Source: Colwellia polaris (lineage in GTDB: Bacteria; Pseudomonadota; Gammaproteobacteria; Enterobacterales; Alteromonadaceae). From it: 64,000 nt of DNA. Position numbers and translations under genes: made by a program. Under the pieces are notes generated by a model. The model made no database searches and had not been told where the DNA came from. It saw only the letters and a program-made list of their open reading frames with translations. This document shows positions 36,512 to 45,958 of this stretch, piece by piece. Numbering within the stretch: the stretch's first letter is position 1; each line of letters opens with the position of its first letter. The stretch covers positions 620,001-684,000 of the forward strand of contig NZ_NBOE01000001.1 of the NCBI RefSeq assembly GCF_002104515.1. The letters run 5' to 3'.

Positions 36512-37968
36512 TGAATAAATTTAAAAATATCAGAAGTTTAAGCGTGAAATACTGTGCGGGTATGTTAGCTCTTACAGTGCTAACTGCAAATTCTGCTGAT
36601 ATTCCTACTATTACTTCTAGTTCAGCCTTAACTTTTGAGAAAGCTATCAAGTCTGCGCAGAAGAATGATCCATGGTTAACGGGAAATGTTCATAAGCAAA
36701 ATGCTATTGAAGCGATGAGTACAGCCGTAGGCACGTTACCAGATCCGAAAGTATCTATAGGGTTAGCCAATTTACCTACAGATGGCTTTGATTTTGGACA
36801 AGAGGGAATGACACAAGCGAAAGTTGGCATATCTCAAATGTTTCCTCGTGGGGATACATTGTTGATTAAACGAGAACAACTCAAGATTGAAAGTGAATCA
36901 TTCCCGTATCAACGAAAAGATCGAGAGTCCAAAGTAGCTGTTACTGTTGGTAGCCTTTGGTTGGATGCATACAGAGTTCAAGAAAGTATTGCTTTAATTG
37001 AAAAAAACAGAACACTTTTTGAACAGTTAGCGGATGTTGCTGAAGCAAGTTATTCGTCTACTTTAGGTAAAACAAGGCAGCAAGATATTGTAAGAGCGCA
37101 ATTGGAGCTTACAAGATTAGAAGATCGTTTAGATGTCTTAGGACAACAACAAAACCGCTTTGAAGGTATGTTGTCTCAATGGTTAACAGAGTTTTCTATA
37201 GAGAAAAGTTCTCAAAGTGAAACTTATGTAGACGATGATTTTAACCTTCATAATATCGTTTTGACTAAGCAATTACCTCAAATTGACCTAGTAAATAGCA
37301 ATATAGTTCTTACAGATAGCTGGTTACGCCCTAGTGAACTGGCAAAGTATATTGCTAACCACCCTTCACTTGTCGCAGTTGAAAAGAAAATTAAATCAAC
37401 AAAAACTGGAATTAAATTGGCAAAGCAAAAATACAAACCTGAGTGGGGAGTTAATGCTAGTTATGGTTACCGTGATGATGATCCAATGGGAAATAGTCGA
37501 GCGGACTTGTTCTCTGTAGGGGTTACTTTTGACTTGCCGCTTTTTACAGATAATAGACAGGACAAAGAAGTTAAGTCAGCTATTTCAAAAACAGAAGCTA
37601 TAAAAACTGAAAAATTATTATTGATGAGGAAATTGCTCGCATCATACTCCAGTGCAAAAGGGCGCTTACTTCGATTGAAAGATAGACAGAACTTATACAA
37701 AGACAAGCTACTGCCTCAAATCCATGATCAAGCTGAAGCTTCGCTAACAGCCTACACCAATGATGATGGTGACTTTGCCGAAGTAGTTCGCTCACGAATC
37801 GCTGTATTAAATGCGGAAATAGATGAGTTAACGCTTAATGTCGAAGAGCAGAAATTATTACTAGAACTTAATTACCTTTTTATAGGCAGCATAGATCCTG
37901 TCGTTAGTAACAATAATATGAATTTATCAAATAATAGTGGTTTCACTGTTATTTCGGGAGAAGAATAA
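36511..37968 (+). CDS. TolC-family channel of the Cus system
   Basis: A 485-residue OEP-family outer-membrane channel with a signal peptide (about 1-29) and two helical repeats. Gene order with a CusB-type adaptor and CusA-type pump places it as the CusC-equivalent, although it is longer than the other channels here because of a 30-residue extension after the first repeat and an Asn-rich tail. It shares its last base with the adaptor start. Confidence 0.9.
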   Translation: MNKFKNIRSLSVKYCAGMLALTVLTANSADIPTITSSSALTFEKAIKSAQKNDPWLTGNVHKQNAIEAMSTAVGTLPDPKVSIGLANLPTDGFDFGQEGMTQAKVGISQMFPRGDTLLIKREQLKIESESFPYQRKDRESKVAVTVGSLWLDAYRVQESIALIEKNRTLFEQLADVAEASYSSTLGKTRQQDIVRAQLELTRLEDRLDVLGQQQNRFEGMLSQWLTEFSIEKSSQSETYVDDDFNLHNIVLTKQLPQIDLVNSNIVLTDSWLRPSELAKYIANHPSLVAVEKKIKSTKTGIKLAKQKYKPEWGVNASYGYRDDDPMGNSRADLFSVGVTFDLPLFTDNRQDKEVKSAISKTEAIKTEKLLLMRKLLASYSSAKGRLLRLKDRQNLYKDKLLPQIHDQAEASLTAYTNDDGDFAEVVRSRIAVLNAEIDELTLNVEEQKLLLELNYLFIGSIDPVVSNNNMNLSNNSGFTVISGEE

Positions 37969-39782
37969 TGAACAACAATATTAAGCCAATAGTAATTGGC
38001 ATGGTTATCGGTGGCTTTTTAACATTTGGGGTTTATAGTTTTATGGCCCCGACAAATAGTGGGGAAGCAAGCTCTGTTGTAACGGCTGAAAAGAAGCCGC
38101 TTTATTGGGTAGCTCCAATGGACGCGAACTACAAAAGAGATAAGCCAGGGAAGTCACCAATGGGTATGGATTTAGTACCTGTTTACGACGATGGTGGTAA
38201 AGGACCTGATGAAGGTCCCGGAACAATTCGTATCTCTCCTGATGTTGTAAATAACCTCGGTGTAAGAACAGCAATAGTTAGTTATAAATCATTGCACACT
38301 GAAATAAATACAGTCGGTTATGTTGCTTATGATGAAGATAAGTTAGTTCATATCCATCCACGAGTACAAGGATGGATTGAAAAGCTATATGTTAAGGCTA
38401 TTGGAGATCCTGTTAAGAAGGGGCAACCCCTTTATGAAATTTATTCCCCAGAATTAGTTAATGCCCAAGAAGAATTATTATTGGCATTAGATCGTAAAAA
38501 TAGCCGATTAATTAGTGCTGCTGAAAATCGATTGTCAGCATTACAACTTCCAAAATCATCAATAGTAAAACTTAAGAAAACAAAGAAAGTACAGCAAACA
38601 ATTACTTTTTATTCTCCACAAAATGGCGTGGTGGAAAATTTAAAAATACGTGAAGGATTTTTTGTTAAGCCTGGCTCTACTTTAATGTCAATTGGTGATT
38701 TATCGGAAGTGTGGGTTGAAGCTGAAGTCTTTGAACGCCAAGCGGGTCAAGTCAAAACAGGCACCCCAGTAACCATGACTCTTGATTACTTACCAGGAAA
38801 AACATGGCAAGGAAAAGTTGATTATATTTACCCAACACTAGATGCAAAAACTCGTACTGTGAAAGTACGTCTTCGTTTTAAAAATGAAGAAGGCGAATTC
38901 AAACCAAATATGTTTGCTCAAATTGCGATTCACACAACAGGTGACGAACAAGCTTTATTAATCCCTAAAGAAGCACTTATTAGAACAGGAAACCAAGATA
39001 GAGTTGTTCTCGCCTTAGGTGAGGGGAGTTTTAAATCGGTTGCAGTATCTGTAGGTCGATACGATAGCGAAAGTGTTGAGATACTTGAAGGGGTGCGTGA
39101 TGGGGAAAAAGTTGTTAGTTCTGCACAGTTCTTATTAGATTCAGAATCGAGTAAGTCTTCAGACTTCAAGCGAATGAATAGCGATGTTGATGAAGCGGAT
39201 GCTTCAATGCCTTCTTCTGTTTGGGTTCAAGCTAGTATCGAGAGCATGATGGCAGATCATAAAATGTTAACTTTAGCTCATGAGGCGATACCTGAATGGG
39301 AATGGCCAGAAATGACGATGGATTTCATCGCATCGGACAGTGTCGATTTCTCATTACTTAGTGAAGGGATGAGTTTACATGTTGAAGTGACAAAAGAAGA
39401 TAATGGTGATTATAAAATTAGCAACATCCATGTTCCTGACGACATGAGTGAAAGTGATACAAGCCAAGTAACTGAAGAAGTGGCAGATGACTCGTCAGCG
39501 ACAGTTACTGGAACAATTAACTCGTTAATGATCGATCATGGAATGGTGAACATTAGTCGAACTGCTATTGAAAAATGGGGACGACCTGCGGCTACTTTAG
39601 ATTTCATTACAGGGCACAATGTTAGCCTTGAAGGACTTTCTGAGGGGATGGAAGTTAAGTTTACTTTTGAAGTGCGTGGTGAACATTTTGTAATTTTTGA
39701 AATTGCCCCACTAGGGCAAGGTGATGAACAGGGTGAAACTTCTAGATTAGAAGCACCTGTTGTTGATCATTCAAACCACTAA
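37968..39782 (+). CDS. cusB: CusB-type adaptor fused to two CusF domains
   Basis: A 604-residue adaptor with an N-terminal membrane anchor, a heavy-metal-binding domain (about 46-73, YWVAPM...GKSPMGMDLVPVY), the adaptor core, and two C-terminal CusF-like domains. The first (about 417-490) keeps all Cu/Ag ligands of CusF at the right spacing: His438, Trp446, Met449, Met451. In the second (about 511-583) the matching positions are Arg, Arg, Ala and Leu, so it cannot bind copper that way. In E. coli CusF is a separate chaperone; here it is tethered to the adaptor. Confidence 0.94.
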   Translation: MNNNIKPIVIGMVIGGFLTFGVYSFMAPTNSGEASSVVTAEKKPLYWVAPMDANYKRDKPGKSPMGMDLVPVYDDGGKGPDEGPGTIRISPDVVNNLGVRTAIVSYKSLHTEINTVGYVAYDEDKLVHIHPRVQGWIEKLYVKAIGDPVKKGQPLYEIYSPELVNAQEELLLALDRKNSRLISAAENRLSALQLPKSSIVKLKKTKKVQQTITFYSPQNGVVENLKIREGFFVKPGSTLMSIGDLSEVWVEAEVFERQAGQVKTGTPVTMTLDYLPGKTWQGKVDYIYPTLDAKTRTVKVRLRFKNEEGEFKPNMFAQIAIHTTGDEQALLIPKEALIRTGNQDRVVLALGEGSFKSVAVSVGRYDSESVEILEGVRDGEKVVSSAQFLLDSESSKSSDFKRMNSDVDEADASMPSSVWVQASIESMMADHKMLTLAHEAIPEWEWPEMTMDFIASDSVDFSLLSEGMSLHVEVTKEDNGDYKISNIHVPDDMSESDTSQVTEEVADDSSATVTGTINSLMIDHGMVNISRTAIEKWGRPAATLDFITGHNVSLEGLSEGMEVKFTFEVRGEHFVIFEIAPLGQGDEQGETSRLEAPVVDHSNH

Positions 39783-39800
39783 TATAGGAGTTAGATTATT

Positions 39801-42800
39801 ATGATTGCTTCTATAATACGTTGGTCCGTTGGTAATCGATTTTTTGTATTACTCGCTACCTTTTTACTCGTAGGCATTGGTTTATATTCTGTTAATAAAA
39901 CGCCTATTGATGCACTGCCTGATTTATCTGATGTGCAAGTAATTATTAAAACAAGTTACCCTGGTCAAGCCCCACAAGTTGTTGAAGACCAGGTTACCTA
40001 TCCGATGACTACTGCCATGCTGTCAGTTCCTGGCGCAGTGACTGTTCGAGGTTATTCTTTTTTTGGTGACTCTTACGTGTATGTCATCTTTGATGAAGAT
40101 ACAGATTTGTATTGGGCGCGTTCGCGAGTACTTGAATATTTAAGTCAAGTAGCCCCTAGCTTACCCAGCAATGCACGACCGCAATTAGGACCTGATGCTA
40201 CAGGCGTAGGTTGGGTATATTTATACGCCTTAGTTGATAAAACGGGTCAACAAGACTTAAGTCAATTGCGCAGTTTACAAGATTGGTTTTTAAAATATGA
40301 ATTGCAAACTGTCCCTGGCGTATCAGAAGTTACTGCACTTGGCGGTATGGTTAAGCAATACCAAGTAAGAATTAATCCTGAAAAATTAAGAGCATTTGGG
40401 ATCCCTCTTTCACATATTCAAATGGCTATTAAGCAAGGTAACCAAGAGATCGGGGCATCTGTTGTTGAAATGGCAGAAGCCGAGTACATGGTTAGAGCAA
40501 CTGGTTATCTCAAAAGTGTTGAAGATTTAGAGAATATACCTTTAGGAGTCAATGAAAATGGCACACCTCTATTACTAAAAGATGTTGCAGATATTGGGAC
40601 TGGCCCACAAATGCGTCGAGGTATCGCTGAGCTTAACGGTGAAGGAGAAACTGTTGGTGGTATCGTCGTTATGCGCTTTGGAGAAAATGCTCAGCAAGTC
40701 ATTAATGGTGTTAAAGAAAAGCTAGAGCAATTGAAGAAAGGCTTACCTGAAGGGGTTGAAATTGTTCCTGTTTATGATCGCTCTGCATTAATAGAAAGGG
40801 CTGTTGATAACTTAGCTTATAAGCTATTAGAAGAATTTGGCGTTGTGGCGCTAGTTTGTATCATTTTCTTATTTCATGTCCGCTCGTCACTAGTCGCCAT
40901 TGTGAGTTTACCTGTAGGGATATTGACGGCATTTATCGTTATGCATATGCAAGGTCTTAATGCGAATATTATGTCGCTAGGAGGGATTGCAATTGCGATT
41001 GGTGCCATGATCGACGGTGCTATTGTAATGATAGAAAATATGCACAAGCACATGGAAAAAACACCGTTAACTAATGAAAACCGCTGGAAAATAGTAGTGG
41101 AGTCGGCCAGTGAAGTTGGTCCTGCTCTATTCTTTAGCTTGTTAATTATTACGGTGAGTTTTGTTCCTGTTTTTACCTTGGAAGCTCAAGAGGGGCGAAT
41201 GTTTGCTCCGCTTGCCTTTACTAAAACGTATGCGATGGCAGCATCAGCGGCATTAGCGATTACATTAGTCCCTGTACTGATGGGGTATTTTATAAGGGGT
41301 AAGGTTTTACCTGAGCATAAAAACCCGGTGAATCGCTTTTTAACCTTTATCTATATGCCTGCTCTAAAAACGGTATTACGTTTTCCAAAGACAACTTTAG
41401 TAGCAGCATTGGCAGTTCTTGCTATTGGTATATATCCACTTGACAAGATTGGTAGTGAATTTATCCCTCCACTTGATGAAGGTGACTTAATGTATATGCC
41501 TACAACTTATCCTGGTATTTCGATAGGGCAAGCACGTCAACTGTTACAACAAACGGATAAGCTGATTAAAACAGTTCCAGAAGTTAAAACTGTGTTTGGT
41601 AAAGTAGGTAGAGCGGAAACTGCTACTGATCCAGCGCCTTTAACAATGATTGAAACTTTTATTCAATTAAAGCCTCGTTCAGAGTGGCGAGAAGGTGTTA
41701 CTACTGAGAGTTTGAAAAAAGAGCTAGATGGTTTAGTTAAGCTCCCTGGGGTAACTAATGCGTGGGTGATGCCAATAAAAACACGTATTGATATGTTAGC
41801 TACGGGTATTAAGACACCTGTTGGTATTAAAGTCGCAGGACCTGACTTATCGGTAATTCAGGACATCGGTAAACAATTAGAAGTTATTTTGAAAGATGTA
41901 CCTGGAACAGCATCAGTATATTCAGAGCGTGTAGCTGGTGGGCGTTACGTTAAAGTTGATATACAACGCGCTAAAGCAGCTCGTTATGGTTTAAATATTA
42001 GCGAAATTCAGCAGGTTGTTGCTACGGCCATTGGTGGTATGAATGTCACCAAAACTGTTGAAGGCTTAGAGCGCTATCCAGTGAGTTTACGTTACCCACA
42101 AGACTATCGTGATTCGCCTGAAACATTATCTTTGCTACCAATAGTGACACCAAATGGACAAAGGATCTCATTAGGCGATGTTGCGAATGTGCTCGTTGAA
42201 GACGGCCCTCCGGGAATAAAGTCAGAAAATGCAAGATTAAATGGTTGGGCATTTGTAGACATTGAAGGTGTGGATGTTGGTAGTTACGTTGTTGATGCAC
42301 AAAAGGTTGTTGAAGATAAGTTAAAACTTCCTGCTGGCTACTCAATTGCGTGGGCTGGTCAATATGAGTATATGCAACGTGCCAAAGCTAAATTGACTTA
42401 TGTAGTGCCGTTAACCTTGTTCATTATTATTATTCTACTTTATCTGAACTTCAGAAATGTTATTGAAGTGGCAATGATCATGGGAACTCTACCTTTGGCT
42501 ATGGTGGGTAGTATTTGGTTGATGTATATCCAAGGCTACAACTTCTCTGTCGCTGTAGGTGTTGGTTTTATCGCGCTAGCGGGGGTTGCTGTTGAGATAG
42601 GTGTGATTATGTTGGTTTATTTGAATCAGGCTTATCACGAAATGATTAATGATCATCAGTCAAAGGATATTTCAACAACGAAGGCTGATGTGCTTCAAGC
42701 GGTGTTACATGGTGCAGGCTTACGTGTACGTCCTGTCATGATGACCGCAGCAGCTATAATCGTTGGCTTATTGCCAATATTATATGGCACAGGTACTGGT

Positions 42801-42938
42801 TCTGAAGTGATGAGTCGTATTGCAGCACCTATGGTTGGTGGAATGCTAAGTGCGGTGATTTTAACTTTACTTGTTCTACCTGCATTATTTTATTTGTGGC
42901 GTTCGTCATCGATTAAAAATGTTTCGAGCAAGGCATAG
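39801..42938 (+). CDS. cusA: CusA-type copper/silver RND pump
   Basis: A 1045-residue RND pump. The three methionines that carry Cu(I)/Ag(I) in E. coli CusA are all in matching contexts: YMPTT, PLTMIET and RIDMLATGIKTP. The helix-4 motif GGIAIAIGAMIDGAIVMIEN is of the CusA kind. It exports monovalent copper and silver through the channel at 36511. The first PepSY gene starts four bases after its stop. Confidence 0.95.
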   Translation: MIASIIRWSVGNRFFVLLATFLLVGIGLYSVNKTPIDALPDLSDVQVIIKTSYPGQAPQVVEDQVTYPMTTAMLSVPGAVTVRGYSFFGDSYVYVIFDEDTDLYWARSRVLEYLSQVAPSLPSNARPQLGPDATGVGWVYLYALVDKTGQQDLSQLRSLQDWFLKYELQTVPGVSEVTALGGMVKQYQVRINPEKLRAFGIPLSHIQMAIKQGNQEIGASVVEMAEAEYMVRATGYLKSVEDLENIPLGVNENGTPLLLKDVADIGTGPQMRRGIAELNGEGETVGGIVVMRFGENAQQVINGVKEKLEQLKKGLPEGVEIVPVYDRSALIERAVDNLAYKLLEEFGVVALVCIIFLFHVRSSLVAIVSLPVGILTAFIVMHMQGLNANIMSLGGIAIAIGAMIDGAIVMIENMHKHMEKTPLTNENRWKIVVESASEVGPALFFSLLIITVSFVPVFTLEAQEGRMFAPLAFTKTYAMAASAALAITLVPVLMGYFIRGKVLPEHKNPVNRFLTFIYMPALKTVLRFPKTTLVAALAVLAIGIYPLDKIGSEFIPPLDEGDLMYMPTTYPGISIGQARQLLQQTDKLIKTVPEVKTVFGKVGRAETATDPAPLTMIETFIQLKPRSEWREGVTTESLKKELDGLVKLPGVTNAWVMPIKTRIDMLATGIKTPVGIKVAGPDLSVIQDIGKQLEVILKDVPGTASVYSERVAGGRYVKVDIQRAKAARYGLNISEIQQVVATAIGGMNVTKTVEGLERYPVSLRYPQDYRDSPETLSLLPIVTPNGQRISLGDVANVLVEDGPPGIKSENARLNGWAFVDIEGVDVGSYVVDAQKVVEDKLKLPAGYSIAWAGQYEYMQRAKAKLTYVVPLTLFIIIILLYLNFRNVIEVAMIMGTLPLAMVGSIWLMYIQGYNFSVAVGVGFIALAGVAVEIGVIMLVYLNQAYHEMINDHQSKDISTTKADVLQAVLHGAGLRVRPVMMTAAAIIVGLLPILYGTGTGSEVMSRIAAPMVGGMLSAVILTLLVLPALFYLWRSSSIKNVSSKA

Positions 42939-42941
42939 AGC

Positions 42942-43667
42942 ATGAAAACGTTGAAGGTTAGCCGGAAACTTCATCGGTGGTTGATGTTGTTTTTAGGCTT
43001 GCAGTTTTTGATTTGGTCGATATCAGGTGCCTATATGGTTATTTTTGATATTGACTATATCCATGGTGATAGTTTGGTGGTTAATCACCAAGCTAAAGTT
43101 AATGTGGATGAAATTACTTACCCATTATCTGCATTAGCTAAGCAATATCCTGACGCAAAAAACATTGCCGTTGAAGTTTTTATAGAGCAAGCCGTTTATC
43201 GTTTTACAGAGCATGACGAAAAATATGTTGTAAATGCTAGTAATGGGGAGAAGATTTCTCCCTTAAACAAAGTCGTAGCTATTAGCGCTGCAAAACACTA
43301 TTACAGTGGTGATGGTGCGGTCCTTGAGTCTGAACTAATTACAGATAATCCACCGTTTGAATTAAGCCGTCGAGCATTACCTGCTTGGCGGGTTAACTTT
43401 GATGATTTTGGCAGTCCGTCGATATATGTTTCAGCTCAAACAGGAAAGCTTGTCAGTAAGCGACATGAATTTTGGCGAATCTTTGATTTGATGTTTAGTT
43501 TGCATGTCATGGATTACGAAGAAGAAGATCCAAGTAATAAACTACTTTTTTGGTTCACACTTTTTTCTATTTTTGCGGCAATTACTGGTGGTGTATTGAG
43601 TTACTTTGTTATTTTCAAAAACAGAGCAAAAAATACATTAGATAAAAGTATGGGAGTAGCTAGATAA
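42942..43667 (+). CDS. PepSY-domain membrane protein
   Basis: A 241-residue protein with one helix at each end and a PepSY-type periplasmic domain between. Each helix carries a His in a motif shared with the next protein (LHRW at the start, SLHVMDY before the last helix). Such His pairs bind heme b in PepSY-type siderophore reductases. Its last base is the first base of the next gene. A role as half of a heme-carrying membrane electron conduit is inferred. Confidence 0.85.
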   Translation: MKTLKVSRKLHRWLMLFLGLQFLIWSISGAYMVIFDIDYIHGDSLVVNHQAKVNVDEITYPLSALAKQYPDAKNIAVEVFIEQAVYRFTEHDEKYVVNASNGEKISPLNKVVAISAAKHYYSGDGAVLESELITDNPPFELSRRALPAWRVNFDDFGSPSIYVSAQTGKLVSKRHEFWRIFDLMFSLHVMDYEEEDPSNKLLFWFTLFSIFAAITGGVLSYFVIFKNRAKNTLDKSMGVAR

Positions 43668-45517
43668 TGTTACTCCTTAAAAAGCTACATAAGTGGCTAT
43701 CCTTGTTGGTTGGCCTACAACTACTAGTATGGTTAGGAACAGGCTTATATTTTAATTTGATGGATCATCAAAAGGCTTCAGGAAATCAATATAAACAAAC
43801 TCCCGTTGTTGCCCAAGTTGATATTAATAGGTTAGTTGAACCACAGCTTGTCTTATCTCAATCAAAACAAGTCGTATCGTTAAAACAAATATCACTATTA
43901 GAGCACCCTTACTATTTGTTAACTCATAATAAAGGTTTATATAGCCATTTTGACAATGACTACTCTTTGGTTGATGCGTACACCGCTGAGCCAGTCGTTA
44001 TTGATGAAACTATGGTTAGAAAACTGGCTCAGTCTTCCTACAATGGTAAAGGTGTGATTAAAAATGCAGTTAAATTATCACCTCCATATGAAGATATACC
44101 TCGTGAGCAAAATGAAGTGTGGCAAGTTAACTATGCTGATTATATTCAAACTAGCGTTTATATTGATGCTGGTTCTGGTCGAATAATTAAACACAGTAAT
44201 GATGATAAACGGTTTGTTGATATTTTCTTTATGCTTCACTTTATGGATTATGGCACTGAAGGAAGCTTCAATAATGTTCAAATCATTTTATTTTCTCTTT
44301 TCACGCTTTTCTTTTCCTTAACTGGCTTTATTTGGACTATTGAGCTGCTCTTTAATGGTCAATACAAAGTTCGCTTTGGCAACAAAAGTCGAACTTTGGC
44401 GCTATTTGATAAAGATCTGGAGCTTATCGGGGAATTCGATTTAGCTACTAATACCAACTTACTTGACGGTTTAATTGATCATGATATTGCTTTGTCATCA
44501 ACCTGTGGCGGTGGCGGGACTTGTGGCCAATGTAAAGTACGTCTTGATAGCAGTGTTAAAGTCACTTCAGCAGAGCATGTACTTTTAACAAAGGAACAAT
44601 TGCAACAAGGTTACAGATTGGCTTGTCAACATGATGCAACAGAAACAAAGAGGCTAACATTAATTGACGTTACTAAAGCCAAAAAATACCTTCTTGAATT
44701 AACGCATAGTGAGTTTATTAGTCCCTATATAAAAGAGTTGCGTTTTAAAGTGCTTGGTGGTGAGAAATTAAAATTCAAAGCAGGTGCTCATCTTCGTTTC
44801 TATATACCACCAGCTAAAGGAATATCTATACCAGCGCGTCTTCCTGACGCTTTCAAATACCATTGGCGTGATATTGAGTATTTTGAGTATGAGCATCAAG
44901 CTTGTAGTCGAAGCTATTCTCTAGCTAATGGTGATGGGCAGATTGAAGCTGGTACTAACGAGTTAAAGTTTACCGTCAAAATTCAAAATGCTCCAAATAA
45001 AAGTATATATCCCGGTGTAGGTTCTAGCTACATATGCAATTTGGGGCTAGGGCAAACAATAGAAGCGGCTGGTCCATTTGAAGATTTTCACGCTAAACCT
45101 TCAAGTAATAAAACAATGATGCTTATCGGAGCAGGCTCTGGAATGGCACCATTGAAATCATTGATTGAAGAGCAATTGTGCTTCTACCAAAAAGAAAGAA
45201 AGGAAACTAGAGGTATCTATTTTTTCTATGGTGCTAGAACTGAGGAGGACTTGTTATATAAAGATGAGCTTTACAGGCTTTCTAGAAAATATCCAAATTT
45301 TTTTTACTACCCTGTTTTGTCTAGGCCGCATAAGAACTGGTCAGGAGCAAAGGGGTATGTTCAAGATTTACTCACATCAAATATTAACAAGATTTGTCAA
45401 ATTGATGGTGTTGAATTTTATCTATGCGGCCCACCGAATATGATGTCGGCAACGATAAATCTTTTGAAAACTAAGAATGTTGATGCAACTAATATTGCAT
45501 TCGATGAATTTATATAA
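43667..45517 (+). CDS. PepSY protein fused to a 2Fe-2S/FAD/NAD reductase (NqrF-like)
   Basis: A 616-residue fusion. Residues 1-230 are a PepSY unit with two membrane helices and His motifs (LHKW, MLHFMDY) like the preceding protein. Residues 240-330 are a plant-type ferredoxin with Cys280, Cys286, Cys289 and Cys320. Residues 335-616 are a ferredoxin-NAD reductase with RSYS (415-418) for FAD and GAGSGMAP (488-495) plus CGPP (587-590) for NAD(P)H, closest in style to NqrF. Cytoplasmic NADH oxidation could drive reduction of a periplasmic metal or cofactor. It is translationally coupled to the first PepSY gene in the cus operon. Confidence 0.9.
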   Translation: MLLLKKLHKWLSLLVGLQLLVWLGTGLYFNLMDHQKASGNQYKQTPVVAQVDINRLVEPQLVLSQSKQVVSLKQISLLEHPYYLLTHNKGLYSHFDNDYSLVDAYTAEPVVIDETMVRKLAQSSYNGKGVIKNAVKLSPPYEDIPREQNEVWQVNYADYIQTSVYIDAGSGRIIKHSNDDKRFVDIFFMLHFMDYGTEGSFNNVQIILFSLFTLFFSLTGFIWTIELLFNGQYKVRFGNKSRTLALFDKDLELIGEFDLATNTNLLDGLIDHDIALSSTCGGGGTCGQCKVRLDSSVKVTSAEHVLLTKEQLQQGYRLACQHDATETKRLTLIDVTKAKKYLLELTHSEFISPYIKELRFKVLGGEKLKFKAGAHLRFYIPPAKGISIPARLPDAFKYHWRDIEYFEYEHQACSRSYSLANGDGQIEAGTNELKFTVKIQNAPNKSIYPGVGSSYICNLGLGQTIEAAGPFEDFHAKPSSNKTMMLIGAGSGMAPLKSLIEEQLCFYQKERKETRGIYFFYGARTEEDLLYKDELYRLSRKYPNFFYYPVLSRPHKNWSGAKGYVQDLLTSNINKICQIDGVEFYLCGPPNMMSATINLLKTKNVDATNIAFDEFI

Positions 45518-45549
45518 ATTAACCTTAATCACTAACGTAGGAGAAAACC

Positions 45550-45891
45550 ATGAAAACTAACTTTATTAAAACTGTAGGCAAAATCGCTTTGATATTAGTA
45601 CCAGCAATTACTTTATCAATGAATGCATCCGCTCATGATCCGAAAATGCATGCAAAAAAAGCAGAAAAAGCTGATTGTAGCAAAATGGATCATAGCAAGA
45701 TGGATATGAAAGACCCTGTAGCAATTGCCATGATGAAAAAGTGCATGAACCAATCTAAAGCGTCAACCGATGATATGGACCATAGCAAAATGAACGATAT
45801 GGACCAAAGCAAGATGAAAGATATGGATCACAGTAAAATGAAGAAAACGGGTGACAAAAAAGTCAATAAAGATAATCACGAAAATCACTAA
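45550..45891 (+). CDS. Met/His-rich periplasmic copper-binding protein
   Basis: A 113-residue secreted protein: signal peptide (1-28), then repeated MDHSKM and MDQSKM blocks and an HENH end. This composition suits weak Cu(I)/Cu(II) or silver binding in the periplasm. It is not a known folded domain. It lies between the reductase gene and the multicopper oxidase. A strong hairpin follows, so it may end the cus transcript. Confidence 0.8.
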   Translation: MKTNFIKTVGKIALILVPAITLSMNASAHDPKMHAKKAEKADCSKMDHSKMDMKDPVAIAMMKKCMNQSKASTDDMDHSKMNDMDQSKMKDMDHSKMKKTGDKKVNKDNHENH

Positions 45892-45902
45892 TTAACTTAA
45901 GG

Positions 45903-45940
45903 GTTCACTTAGTATAAAAATATGTACTAAGTGAACGTTT
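45903..45940 (+). terminator. Hairpin terminator after the Met-rich gene
   Basis: A perfect 12-base stem (45903-45914 against 45925-45936) around a ten-base loop, followed by GTTTAT. It separates the cus/PepSY genes from copAB. Confidence 0.7.
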
Positions 45941-45958
45941 ATATCAGGAGTTTCAAAT

